A stretch of DNA of 64,000 nt, from assembly GCA_037501455.1 (NCBI GenBank), contig CM074862.1, positions 85,521,501-85,585,500 of the forward strand, written 5' to 3'. The notes below the pieces were generated by a model. The model did no database searches. It was not told where the DNA came from and worked only from the letters and a program-made list of their open reading frames with translations. Below are positions 34,187 to 46,523 of this stretch, piece by piece; within the stretch, counting starts at the first letter, position 1, and each line of letters begins with the position of its first letter. Source of the DNA: Lantana camara (Eukaryota; Streptophyta; Magnoliopsida; Lamiales; Verbenaceae). The position numbers were made by a program, and so were the translations under genes.

Positions 34187-35430
34187 GTTAATTGCGAATA
34201 TCCCTTTGAAGTTTAAACCATTTACGAAAAACCCCATCATATTTAAGAAATTACAATTTGCAAATGCTGAACGTTAGTTTCGATGGACAGCTCAAAAGGA
34301 CAAGTTCACCACCCTTAAAGAGTTCTAATTACAAATACCTCCTTGACGTTTAAAGAATTTACGGAAAACACTTCAAACCTATGATGTACGGATACTTCTA
34401 AAAATATCATTTTGCCGTGTCGTGTCATGCCGTATCGTGTCGGACACTCGTGTCGGATACCGTGTCCGACACTCCTTACGTGGGAAATTCAAGAAAAAAT
34501 CCGTGTCGCCGTATCCATGTCGTGTCGTGTCCGTGTCGCCGTGTCCGTATCCATGCATCATAGCTTCAAACTAGAGAATTTACCGAAAATACCTCCATTT
34601 GTCAACTACTAGTTAACATGGAAAACCCAAAAAGGACAGGTTTTATCTAGATATTAATGAAATGAAGGTCATGTATGTAACAAAAAATCTATAATTTAAT
34701 GTAGATTGTACAGGCAGCGGATTGCTAAATGTCGTATTTTTGCAGTTGTGTTCAAATCTTTCATGTGGAAAATAGTATGATATCATATCATACCGCACCC
34801 TAAGCTTATGAATATATTACAAAAAACACCATAATGATGTTTGGTGATTGCCATACTTTGCATGTGATGTTTGACGATTGATTTGGAGAAAACTTTCATG
34901 TAGGCTGAGTATAAATTTTGCAAAAAAACTTATTAGAACTCTAAATTTTTTTAGGGCTATTACCTAAATAACTCTGATTGATATTTATGTGAATTTACTA
35001 ATGCATTATTGATGTTGGTGTGTTTGTTATAGTTTTCTAGGAAAAATTTGTTATTCCCAAACAAATAAATTTAAATAAACTTATGCAAAATATTCATAAA
35101 ATTAAAAACTAAACATAATGTATGGAATAATATGCATGAATTATCTATTTTAATTTATACTTATAGATAAAATATAAATATTATATTAAGTAATAAAATT
35201 TTAAATTAAAAAATACAAATTTAACTAATATTACAAATATATCATCATATTTTCAATATTATTACAATTTACCCCCCTAAGGGTAGACTTGGAATTTTTT
35301 AAAAAAATTGGGACAATTTATGAGAGAGTGTGTAAACCTGGGGGGAGGGGAGGGGGTTCATAATTTCTCAAACCTCAAGGGGGAATTCGTATTTTCGCCG
35401 TATATCAGGGTTGCTCGTAATTATCCCCAA
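34187..35430. mobile_element. Probable old MITE or transposon remnant hosting MITE copy 3
   Basis: The left end GGGTTAATTGCGAATATCCC resembles the complement of the right end (GGGGATAATTACGAGCAACC). Several internal blocks repeat the theme of a few pyrimidine-rich bases followed by TTTA(C/G)(C/G)GAAAA. The right border abuts the start of the PGIP duplication (AAATTAAATGTCAC). Target duplications could not be fixed, so the borders are approximate. It contains the 34379-34563 MITE; otherwise AT-rich and non-coding. Confidence 0.4.
34379..34563 (+). mobile_element. hAT-like MITE of the GACACG family, copy 3
   Basis: 185 bp with terminal inverted repeats CTATGATG...CATCATAG and a perfect 8-bp target duplication cttcaaac (34371-34378 and 34564-34571). 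It has the same body as copies 1 and 2 (CGTGTCGTGTC, GGACACTCGTGTCGGA, CCGTATCCATG). Same orientation as copy 1. Confidence 0.88.
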
Positions 35431-35475
35431 AATTAAATGTCACAAATAATTAATGCAGTCAACTCAAGAATTATT

Positions 35476-36512
35476 TCATAAGCAACCCAGAAAACACGGT
35501 GCCATCCCATCACTTACACTTACAGTCTTACAGAGATCCAATGGAACCCCACAAAGGCACCTATTATGAACAAAGGAAGAGCTACCAAAATTGTCTCTCC
35601 TGTACCTTAACTTCCATCCTGTTGGTATTTCCCCACACAATCTATTATAAGTCACATTTAAGAACTGCAGGAACACAACCTCAGTAATCTGCTTCGGAAT
35701 GCTCCCATAAATCCTGTTGTGAGATATGTCCAGACCATCCAAATTCTTCGTGAACCTCACCTTGCTGAAATCGAACTCAAAATTATTCCTGGAAATTGCA
35801 ATCGAGCTTGTCGCCTTCCCCTCGCCGAAGAACACAGATGCATCTCCTGATAAGTTGTTTCTTGAAACATCAACGCTGGAGAAATTCACATCCGCCAGGG
35901 AAGCTGGAACTTCCCCAGACAGCATGTTGTGGGACAAATCCAGGCCTGGTGGATCGCTCGCCTTGAGATACCCGAATGATTCCGAGATAGGCCCTGTTAG
36001 CTTGTTTCTGCTAAGATCAATGGCGTAGAGGTAAGAGAGTACTGTTGCTATGGAAGACGGGATCGGGCCGGAAAGGCGGTTGAAGGGAAGGAGGAGGAAT
36101 CTGAGGTTTGTGAGGAAATGAGGAACAGGACCTGAGATATTTGTCCAGCTTATGGATAGATCTCTTCATCATCTCTCAGTTGCGGGAGTTGTCCGATTTC
36201 GGGTGGGATTTGGCCTACGAGGTTCCGCATTTTGTGGAGCCTTAAAGATGTGAGGTGTTTGAGTTTGGCAACGGAAGTGGGGATTGTTCCGTTGGCGTTA
36301 CCGGTTATCTCGAGGCTGATGACATAATTTGTGGCCTCATCACATTGGACGCCGTACCAGTCGCAGCAGGGGAATTGAACATCCCATGAGGGGAAGAGGT
36401 TGGGAGTTGAGAAGCTGTTCTTGAATTCGATAAGGGCGTTTTGTTCATCTGGATGGCAATGCTGTGCTGATAAGAGGGAAGGGAGAAGGAGGAAGAAGAG
36501 AGGAACTAGCAT
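35476..36512 (-). pseudogene. PGIP pseudogene (11-bp frameshift)
   Basis: A paralogue of the intact PGIP at 47546-48529. From the ATG at 36512 the first 113 residues are open: signal peptide MLVPLFFLLLPSLLSA, CC.WYGVQC and the first LRRs. An insertion of 11 bp near 36162-36172, relative to the intact copy, then throws the frame to a stop at 36150. Downstream the original LRR frame resumes with small in-frame indels. The normal stop is also lost and reads on as TVSVSDGMAP to 35476. The promoter region, including a TATA box and the TTGACC motif at 36631-36636, is duplicated too. A functional product is very unlikely. Confidence 0.93.
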
Positions 36513-36929
36513 GGTTGTTATAGTAGTGGACTAGTGATAATATCTTCAGAGGAAAGGATAAGAGGCTTATGATCTTGTCTTTATATATAGGCTTTGGATG
36601 GGAAGAAATGTGAATGCTGTCTCAAATCTTGGTCAAAATTTGTGCACTCTTTGGTGGGATTGTGTTGATGAATGATGAGGATGGGGCCAAAGTGTTGGAA
36701 TTATTGTAGTTATTTTAGTGGAGTTTTAGTGGCTGCTAGCCTGCTACTATGGTGTTGTATACTGGCGTTGGACCATGTTTCAGGATATATGAATAGTTGG
36801 AACTTGGACCATTTCAATTGTTGCAGAACATATGGCTAGTTAGTTATACAAGCATACACGGATATTATATTTAGTCTAACTAAACAAACTTTTTATAACA
36901 TTACATGCTCTGAAATTCAACTTAAAATC

Positions 36930-37670
36930 ATTCTATTAGTTAAAAATTAGAAGTAAAATGCAGATTCAAGTGAGCTAAAGAGAAAGTGATGTAAAATGCT
37001 TAGAATATGCTTACCCACGAAGATGAATCATAGTAGTTTTTATATGAGAAGGGCAGGGAGCCTTTGGTAATTTCGTGTTGCTCAGGTACGAGGGGATATC
37101 ACCCTAGACACGTGGCTCAATGAGAGGTGTTTGAGGAAAAACACTCGTAGGCCTGCCAGAAAGGTAGTCGTATAGGTAATTGTAGCAGGAGCACTATGGC
37201 GCCTCGACGCCACAGCCTTCTCCGCATTGAAGATTCCTCAAGTGTTGGTTAAGAACCTTCACTTGAACACTTGAAGAGACTTTAATAAGCAGAATGCCCA
37301 TCAGTAGCCACCCTAAAACCAATAACTTAATCAATAATAACCAATCATGTAGCGATAACCAAGTATAACACTGCGGAAGCATGATTTTCATATAATGCTT
37401 TTAAGACCAAAAGATACCATATTCACAAAACAAAAGTGTAAGAGTCCTACAAAAGCATACAAGTACGACATACATAATCTAATCACTTGTACAATATCAA
37501 GTTCCAACATACCTAACACGTATATACAAAACTCCAAACCAAAAGAAAAGCTACCCGAGATAAACTACTGCTGGACCCCACAAAGCTAGAAATCCTGTCC
37601 CTAAAGCCAAAACTAGAAGAAACGAGTTATTAGTCAAAAGGACTAGGTGAGAGTTGTTGTCTTTAAAGGA
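36930..37670. other. Spacer between PGIP pseudogene and Copia remnant
   Basis: Similarity to the intact PGIP upstream region ends near 36927. The remainder has no convincing ORF; short frames at 37194-37391 and 37395-37589 lack family features. It may be old LTR sequence, but I found no ends. Confidence 0.4.
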
Positions 37671-37675
37671 TGCCA

Positions 37676-39524
37676 TATTTTGGGAGAAAATTAATTGCTG
37701 TATATTACTGAATGAATGAAAAAAATACTGTACATGTCTTACACTTATAATACAATCCTAACTATGAAAGGAAAGAAATAAATCATACTACAATTATGGG
37801 ATTAGCCCTAACTTTCCTTTGTTACACTCCCCCTCAAGTTGTACAGTAGGATCTCTAATGTGCAACTTGTCCAAGACTTCCCTAAATATCCTGTTGTTTA
37901 CCGCCTTTGTAAGGATGTCCGCAAGTTGGTCTTCTGACCTCACAAATAGCAGCTTAATGATCCCTTCCTCAAGTTTTTCTTTAATGAAGTGCCTATCAAC
38001 CTCCACATGCTTGGTCCGGTCATGCTGTACCGGATTCTCGGATATACTGATCGCTGCCCGGTTATCACACATCAAGTTACACTCCTCTGCACATAACAAG
38101 CCTATCTCTGCCAGTAACTTTCTCAACCACAAGACCTCAGCCACACCTCGAGCAATACCCCTGAATTCTGCTTCTGCACTCGAAAGAGCCACCACTTTTT
38201 GCTTCTTACTCCTCCACGTAACTACGTTTCCCCCAACTAGTGTGAAGTAGCCTGATGTTGACCTCCGATCTCCTGGACTCCCTGCCCAATCTGCATTGGT
38301 GTACGCCTCAACCTTTAGGTGGCCATGTTTCTGGAAAAGAACACCTCGGCCCGGGCATCCCTTCAGATAGCGGCATACTCTGACTGCTGCGTCCATATGC
38401 TCCTTCTGGGGTTGATGCATAAACTGGCTCAGTACCCCAACTGCATATGCTATGTCAGGTCTCGTGTGAGACAAGTATATCAACTTCCCCACCAGATGTT
38501 GATTTGTGACTTCTCAGTTTCTTCTGCTCTCTCAACAATTCTCAACCCGTGGTTGACTACCATAGGAGTGCCTGCTGGTCAACACTCTAACAACCCCCTT
38601 TCTGCCAGTAAATCCAGAACAAACTTTCACTGTGAGATGTATATACCCTTCTTTGACCGTAGCACCTCTATCCCAAGAAAGTACTTCAGTTGTCCTAGGT
38701 CCTTCATCTCGACTTCTGTGAACAAGTTCTTCCTTAGCTGACCAATCTTTTCTGTGTCATCCCCTGTTATTATCATATCATCAACATAGATGATCAGACA
38801 CGTCACGAGCCCGTCCCTTCTCTTGACAAATAGTGTATGATCCGAGTTACTCTGGTTGTAACCGTACTTCTTCATTGCTGCGGAGAACCTTCCAAACCAC
38901 GCTCGGGGTGACTGTTTCAACCCATACAAGGCCTTTTTTAGCCTACACACCTCCCCGTGACAGAACCCCTGAGTAAAGCCCGGAGGGGGTTCCATATATA
39001 CCTCCTCCCTGAGGTCTCTATGCAAAAACGCATTCTTAACATCGAATTGGTGTAGTTCCCAATCCCTGTTGGCTGCTATTGAAAACAACACCCTGATCGT
39101 GTCGATCTTTGCTACTGGAGAGGACGTCTTTGAATAGTCAATGCCATAGGTTTGAGTGTATCCCTTTGCCACCAACCTCGCCTTATATCTCTCAATGCTT
39201 CCATCAGCATGATGTTTTACTGTATACACCCAACGACATCCTACCACCTTCTTCCCTGGAGGAAGTACAAATTTCTCCCACGTTTCGTTCTTATCTAGTG
39301 CTTCCATCTCGACTTCCATGGCCTGAACCCACTTATCCTCTCTGAGAGTCTCTTCTACTTTGCTTGGAACTTTTTCTGAGTAAACAGCTGTTGTATAGAC
39401 CTGTGCCCGTTCTGCCAAGTTTCCCATGGCTATGCCAGCCAGAGGATATCGCGGGGCCCTACCTGTAAGCTCTGGTTCATACCTCTTAGGTGGGACACCC
39501 CTGTTCATTCTGGGAGGTAACACA
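37676..39524 (-). pseudogene. Truncated Copia element: RT, RNase H, part of 3' LTR
   Basis: On the minus strand, 39524 to 38629 encodes the integrase-RT junction and RT: GCRWVYTVKHHADGS, YKARLVAKGYTQTYGIDY, LKKALYGLKQSPRAW and the catalytic YVDDMIITGDD. Two TGA codons and a frameshift follow between about 38635 and 38500. 38492-37794 is open through RNase H: AYTNADWAGSPGDRRSTSGY, LSSAEAEFRGIA and NPVQHDRTKHVEVDRHFIKE. A polypurine tract (GAGGGGGAG, 37827-37835) precedes the 3' LTR, which starts TGTAACAAAGG at 37826 and extends to about 37676. Everything upstream of the RT is lost at the palindrome border. Confidence 0.85.
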
Positions 39525-41463
39525 TGTTGGAAAACAGGAATCAGAAAGCAGCGGAAATTTAAAAAAAAATTTCCAACAGAAGGATCTTGGACTCGCAATC
39601 GTGTATCCAAATTCGTAGTGATAAGAAACTTACTTTTCTTTTATTCTTTCTTGAAGCGTTTCAAGCCACCCAAGAACGCTCTTCTCACGGCTTGATCCTC
39701 TCTACTTGGTAAAGCTCGAATCTTCAAACTTCTAACTTGAAGCTCTCTAGAGATAGTCCACCAACTTGACTACAATCTAACTAGTAAGGATGCTAGTTCT
39801 CTAGTTAGTGTTTAGGCTTAACCTAGGGTTTCGTTTATCTTGGAGAAAGGATGGTGTTCAACACATGAACCAAAAGAATTGCCGATCAGCTCTAAGGGGA
39901 GCTCGAGCTCCCCTATTTATAATAAAGGGAGGACCGAAAATCTTAGTCCTTATGGGCTAGGGTTTTGGTCTCTCTCTCTCCTATTACTTGATCATCAAGT
40001 AATTTTGACTTTGACTTCGAATTCAAATTCAAATCAACTTTCAAGAGAGCTAAAAATATCCAAACTATTTTTGGATAATTTTATACTTTATTTATTTAAA
40101 ATAAATAACTTATTTTATCTAATTAATTAATTCATAATTAATTAACTAGATTATTTTTCTCCAAAATAAGACTTTCTTTTTAATTCAAAATTAAACCAAA
40201 GTCTATTAAATAATTAATCACATTAATTATTTAACACATAAATAAATATACACATATATTTACACAGGTGTCACTCACGTGAGCCACACGTGTGGTTCAC
40301 ACGTGTGGAACCCTCTTGGCCAGATTAACTCGTTTAATCATTTTAAAGCCTCAACTCATGTAACCAAGTTGTTGTGTGTGACCCTCTAGGTTCTCAATTC
40401 AATTAGCAGTGACCCTAAATAATTAATTCACTAATTAATTAATCAGTCCACAGATTAAACGACCATAGTCTAGCAACAGGTGTTTAACCCCTAGCTGAAT
40501 TGGAATGATCGGATTCGACAGAACCTTTAAGTCATTGATTCATTGTGAGATACAATCCTCCTACTTACTATCTCTCAACCAAGATCTAGGGTAAGGGAAT
40601 AATCAGAACCCTAATAATCCGGTCTTAAAGCTAAGTGCATTTCATATCCATTTGATCTCAATCCAAGAAACTCTTTTCTTGATGTCTTGATCTACTGCTT
40701 TGGCCAAGGACTCCATATGGCATATGAATGACTTACACAATAAGAGATCATCTTGCAAATGCAAGTGTAGGCCCTTTCTTGATTCTCATTCACTTTCATG
40801 AGTCACTTGTGCAGCCCCAGCATAAGACTTGAATCAGTTGTCTAAGGCGACACCCTTTAAAGCTTATACCAAAGACTACAGAGTTAACTCATAAAGTGAC
40901 ATGGAACCTCAATTCTAAAGATCAATTAATCACATCAATGACTCGTGAGATATTTCCTAATTTGGAAGTTTCCATTTCCTGAAATAGAAACCTCCTTTCC
41001 CATTTAGGAATCTTCTCACACGGGGCACCTCAGTGAACTTACTTATTGAAGTAAGCACCCTCATGTATCACGCACGTATCAACTATACACTTTGCACCTC
41101 CATGAAACAAGGTGGTCCTTCTTAAGGGCGTGATCCCACAAGCAAGCCTTAGAGGAGTCAGGTTGACACTCCCACTGTCTGTAGGACTCATCGGCTTGGA
41201 GTATTTTACTAATCATGACTTATGTGATATAGGACTCGTTTCATGAACCATTTCACCTAAATGGTAGAGTCCTAAAGTCATCAGGATTAGGGAAGTTCTC
41301 ATACATGCACAGCTAAAGTAAACGCATACCAAACAAGAGCATATAAAGAAGTGTTTGCCTATGATATTAATCAATCGTATATTATTCAAAGATTGTCTGT
41401 GATACTAGGAAAGTCCCAAAATGGATTATGACTAATCGGCTTTCTAGGGCACTATTCCTAACA
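39525..41463 (-). mobile_element. Left LTR of the palindrome
   Basis: 1939 bp. Read on the minus strand it starts TGTTAGGAATAGTGCCCTAG and ends CTGTTTTCCAACA. The start and length resemble Angela/BARE-type Copia LTRs (TGTTGGAAATATGCCCTAG), so a Copia origin is likely but inferred. No PBS follows its end. Confidence 0.7.
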
Positions 41464-41942
41464 ATATTTATATATGTGTCATGAGTATCTTCACCAAATC
41501 TCAAATTATTTGGACTTCGTTTGATGAGGGAACAATGATCATCTTTCACTAATAGTGCTGCAGGAAATTTTCTATTTTGTGTCATGTTCAAAGTAAAATC
41601 GGTATTTACTGGGTATGAACTAGAATTTGATCCTTATATCATTGAAAAGATATGTTTTTCTAGTTTTCTAGGAATTTTTTGGTTTGTTAAAATTCATTCC
41701 GAGGAAGTAGTTATGCTTAAATACCAAAAAATTCCTAGAAAACTAGAAAAACATATCTTTTCAATGATATAAGGATCAAATTCTAGTTCATACCCAGTAA
41801 ATACCGATTTTACTTTGAACATGACACAAAATAGAAAATTTCCTGCAGCACTATTAGTGAAAGATGATCATTGTTCCCTCATCAAACGAAGTCTAAATAA
41901 TTTGAGATTTGGTGAAGATACTCATAACACATATATAAATAT

Positions 41943-43150
41943 TGTTAGGAATAGTGCCCTAGAAAGCCGATTAGTCATAATCCGTTTTGGGACTTTTCTA
42001 GTATCACAGACAATCTTTGAATAATATACGATTGATTAATATCATAGGCAAACACTTCTTTATATGCTCTTGTTTGGTATGCGTTTACTTTAGCTGTGCA
42101 TGTATGAGAACTCTCCTAATCCTGATAACTTTAGGACTCTACCATTTAGGTGAAATGGTTCATGAAACGAGTCCTATATCACATAAGTCATGATTAGTAA
42201 AATACTCCAAGCCGATGAGTCCTACAGACAGTGGGAGTGTCAACCTGACTCCTCTAAGGCTTGCTTGTGGGATCACGCCCTTAAGAAGGACCACCTTGTT
42301 TCATGGAGGTGTAAAGTGTATAGTTGATACGTGCGTGATACGTGAGGGTGCTTACTTCAATAAGTAAGTTCACTGAGGTGCCCCGTGTGAGAAGATTCCT
42401 AAATGGGAAAGGAGGTTTCTATTTCAGGAAATGGAAACTTCCAGATTAGGAAATATCTCACGAGTCATTGATGTGATTAATTGATCTTTAGAATTGAGGT
42501 TCCATGTCACTTTATGAGTTAACTCTGTAGTCTTAGGTATAAGCTTTAAAGGGTGTCGCCTTAGACAACTGATTCAAGTCTTATGCTGGGGCTGCACAAG
42601 TGACTCATGAAAGTGAATGAGAATCAAGAAAGGGCCTACACTTGCATTTGCAAGATGATCTCTTATTGTGTAAGTCATTCATATGCCATATGGAGTCCTT
42701 GGCCAAAGCAGTAGATCAAGACATCAAGAAAAGAGTTTCTTGGATTGAGATCAAATGGATATGAAATGCACTTAGCTTTAAGACCGGATTATTAGGGTTC
42801 TGATTATTCCCTTACCCTGGATCTTGGTTGAGAGATAGTAAGTAGGAGGATTGTATCTCACAATGAATCAATGACTTAAAGGTTCTGTCGAATCCGATCA
42901 TTCCAATTCAGCTAGGGGTTAAACACCTGTTGCTAGACTATGGTCGTTTAATCTGTGGACTGATTAATTAATTAGTGAATTAATTATTTAGGGTCACTGC
43001 TAATTGAATTGAGAATCTAGAGGGTCACACACAACAACTTGGTTACATGAGTTGAGGCTTTAAAATGATTAAACGAGTTAATCGGGCCAAGAGGGTTCCA
43101 CACGTGTGGGTCATGTGAGTGACACGTGTCATTGTGACACGTGTCCCACG

Positions 43151-43189
<39 letters not shown>

Positions 43190-44219
43190 TAATTAAAAGT
43201 GTTAATTATTTAATAGACTTTGGTTTAATTTTGAATTAAAAAGAAAGTCTTATTTTGGAGAAAATTAATCTAGTTAATTAATTGTGAATTAATTAATTAG
43301 ATAAAATAAGTTATTTATTTTAAATAAATAAAGTATAAAATTATCCAAAAATAGTTTGGATATTTTAGCTCTCTTGAAAGTTGATTTGAATTTGAATTCA
43401 AAGTCAAAGTCAAAATTACTTGATGATCAAGTAATAGGAGAGAGGGACCAAATCCTTAGTCCATAAGGACTAGGATTTTCGACCACTCCCATCTTACATA
43501 TAGGGGAGCTCGAGCTCCCCTTAGAGCTAATCGAGAATTCTTTTGGTTCATGTGTTGAACACCATCCTTTCTCCAAGATAAACGAAACCCTAGGTTAAGC
43601 CTAAACACTAACTAGAGAACTAGCATCCTTACTAGTTAGATTGTAGCCAAGTTGGTGGACTATCTCTAGAGAGCTTCAAGTTAGAAGTTTTGAAGATTCG
43701 AGCTTTACCAAGGAGTGGGGATCAAGCAAAACGACCAGAAGGGATGATGAAACGATTCTGAACCCAAAAGAAAACGAGTGAAAAAATCGAACCAAAGAAG
43801 ATGGCGAAAATCGTTCGTCCATATCCTGAAGGATGAATTTTTTTTCACGAGGGTTTTATGGCTGGCAGATTTCTACTTTAGCAAAACTGGTTTTCGAAGG
43901 GAGTTTCAATCATGCCTTTCTCGTTTCATGTTTCGTTCTTTATGTTATATTGTTAGAACTTCCCTAACATGATTTGAATCTAGGTTGGTGTGTTTTGTTA
44001 TCCCTACAATGGATTCTGAAGTTGAAAGAGACTTTCAAGGGACGGGTTGCCATTACCGCATGAAGCGCGTTTGAGGGCGGCTCAAAACGTGTCAAGAAAG
44101 CTACTACCCAAGTGAGTTTCTTGATCTCTACGAATTCGGATTCATGATTGCGAGTTCAAGATCCTTTTGTTGGGAAAATTTTGAAATTTTCGCTGCTTTC
44201 TGATTCCTGTTTTCCAACA
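41943..44219 (+). mobile_element. Right LTR of the palindrome
   Basis: 2277 bp in plus orientation with the same start and end as the left LTR. It contains a (TA)n run (about 43153-43186) absent from the left arm and an extra segment of about 340 bp (about 43700-44110). No PBS follows its end (AATACTCTAG instead). Confidence 0.7.
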
Positions 44220-45448
44220 AATACTCTAGTAAAATAGTTTTCAAAAACTCCACCATTTAGTCCCTCTTCTCATGCCACAAACCGAATTCTGAAAACAGGG
44301 GACAACAACGGATGCTATTTTCTTGCGGACTCAAATCAAATCGGATGGGCACCAAATTTTGCAGAGAACATCTATAATATGCCAAGAATATCCATCTAAA
44401 AGAGTTTTAAAAAATTCAAATTCAACAACCTACAATTCAATTTTCTATGAAGTAGTCACAATACGGAGAAATTGGAGAATTGGCATAAACATGTATCTTT
44501 GCTCCTAGATCACTTAAGCATGCGTTGTTCAACTAATTTCTACCATTAACATAGGTATGATCATAATTCATAGATTAATTCATAAAATACCTAGGATTCA
44601 CACTCTCACATAATCAAGAATTCAAATAAACTTCCATAGAATCAAAGAATGAACAAGAAACATGTTCAACATAGCAAAATTAATATGATTTCATCAAGAT
44701 AACCAACATACATATAATCTCATAATTTTCATCCATCCCATGACCAAGACATGAAAAGAGAAATCTAAATGGTTAAAATACCTTCTTGAAGGTGAATATG
44801 CAAAAAAACAAAGTTTGGATACTCAAAGACAGAACCTAGGCCCTCAATTGCTTGAAGAAAATGATAAATAAGGTTATTTCCTCCTTTTCTTTCCTTTCCT
44901 CTCCTCTCTGGAACGTTTTTTCAAGTGTTATGGAGATGAAAGGGCTGAAATATTTCTTTAAAATTCAATTTGATAGGTTTAGGGTCTAATTGGGCAAAAA
45001 TGCAATTAAATGGGGGTCAAAATATAATTAAACCAAAGTTTGCATTAACTCTTAATTTTGACTAATTATAAGGTTAAGATGAATCATATGGTGAGTCAAT
45101 GTAATTAATAAATATTATGCATACTTATCCTACACCTTTCACACACACTAAAATACCTCTCTTGCACACACATGTACTATTCATATTATTTGAATTTAAA
45201 CAAATAAATAAGACTTAAGAATGTTTAATAATTTCATAGGGATGCATCACACACATTTCCATATAATTTTTTTCACGTTTCAATAAATTAAATCAACTAA
45301 AGAATTCTATAAACACATTTATAAAAATCAAACGCACATTTAGATCAAATAAGCATATAGGAGCAATTTAGCATGCTTAACGAAATAAACACATAATCCG
45401 ATCGATCTATTTTCTTTTTAAATTTACCTGTCCCATTAATATTGAATT
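44220..45448. other. Non-coding flank, possible degraded Gypsy LTR
   Basis: AT-rich, without ORFs. Its right border (GGGGCGTCACA ending about 45461) reads TGTGACGCCCC on the minus strand, a common start of plant Gypsy LTRs. This may therefore be a minus-strand solo LTR, but I could not find the other end or a target duplication. Confidence 0.3.
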
Positions 45449-45452
45449 TTGG

Positions 45453-45793
45453 GGCGTCACAAGCACAGTCGTATACAATTTGTCAGAGAGCACTATTGGG
45501 TTGTTATCGAGGGACATGAACCCTTGATGTACTTAGGGGGGTATTTTATCCACAAGATATTTCCTCTTGAGCAGTATTTGCGAGATACCCGAGGGGCACC
45601 AGACCTCCCGATTTCGAGGGGTGCGTTGCTTTTAGCCCATGTTCCCCTCGTGTACTTTTGGAGACCGAGGGACGCCTTAGAGCAGCAGAGGATCCCTATG
45701 TCACGCTTGATCGCCGAGGGAGGGCTTGTGGTTATTTCAGAGTTGTTACTTGGTAATGTTGGTGGATCGTGGGTGGACCTGAGGCGGCTCTGA
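45453..45793 (+). CDS. Hypothetical ORF fragment
   Basis: Open for about 110 codons with no proper ATG at its beginning (the first in-frame ATG is in LMYLGG). It is less AT-rich than its surroundings and has protein-like composition: EHYWVVIEGHEPLMYLGGYF, RDTRGAPDLPISRGALLLAH, SRLIAEGGLVVISELLLG. I do not recognise a family. It may be an exon or a transposon fragment. Confidence 0.25.
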
Positions 45794-45799
45794 AGTTCA

Positions 45800-46270
45800 T
45801 GTGGCATGTTCTTACAGGCTACAGTAACATGTCCAAACTATAATTGAGTCACATCCTATGGCATAAATTTTTATTTCTAAATTCCATTATAAACTTTTTA
45901 GTGAATGAGTTTTTATCTTCCAAATACATGTTTGATCTCTAGGGTTAACTCATTCATTTGCATCAAGTGCCATTTTTTTACATATGTAAAGTGTATTAGT
46001 AGGTTGTCAAAATTAGAATAGATAATCTTTGGGTTTTTTTTTCCATATCACACTTCTTATTATCTCTTATTCTTAATTATCTATTAATATATTTATTGCG
46101 TGAATACAAGTAAAATAGAAGATAAAGTATAAAATAAAATGGAAAATCTAAACCATACGGCGCCAATAATGCGTTACGAAGATGAGAAAAGCTAATTGAA
46201 AGATTGGGTGTAATACCAAGGGCATACTAAAAATATACGAGAGACTAACTGAGACATAATGGAGTTTTCC
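45800..46270. other. AT-rich spacer, nothing recognised
   Basis: No ORF or delimited repeat found between the hypothetical ORF and the 46281 MITE. Confidence 0.5.
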
Positions 46271-46280
46271 TAAGTCTCTC

Positions 46281-46457
46281 TAGGGGTGTGCTCTGAGCCA
46301 AGCTGGCTTGTGAGCCGTACAAGCCAAGCTCAAGCTGGCTCGACTCGAACTCGAACGCTATCAAGCTCAAGCCAAGCTTAATCGAGATCGGTTTGTGTGT
46401 CAAGCCAAGCTCAAGCCTATTTCTTTGAGGCTCGAGGCTTGCAAGTCGGCTCGCAAG

Positions 46458-46523
<66 letters not shown>

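Larger units (their letters stand above)
39525..44219. repeat. Large LTR palindrome, 4.7 kb
   Basis: Two arms, 39525-41683 and 41723-44219, are inverted copies around a 39-bp loop (41684-41722). Each arm consists of about 220 bp of inner sequence plus a complete LTR-like block. The ends are TGTTGGAAAACAGG at 39525 and CCTGTTTTCCAACA ending at 44219. The inner 1.5 kb of the arms is nearly identical; the right arm has about 340 bp more near its outer end. No target duplication: the flanks are acaca and aatac. The left side abuts Copia pol and the right side is unrelated. A transcript through it would fold into a long hairpin. Confidence 0.85.

Noticed and set aside
39426..39695. Continuation of the Copia pol frame across 39525-39610
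   Set aside because: Residues beyond 39525 come from the palindrome LTR end, so the apparent longer protein is a chance fusion.
45493..45807. Minus-strand 104-codon ORF opposite the hypothetical ORF
   Set aside because: It is basic and low-complexity. The plus frame looks more protein-like, though neither is recognised.
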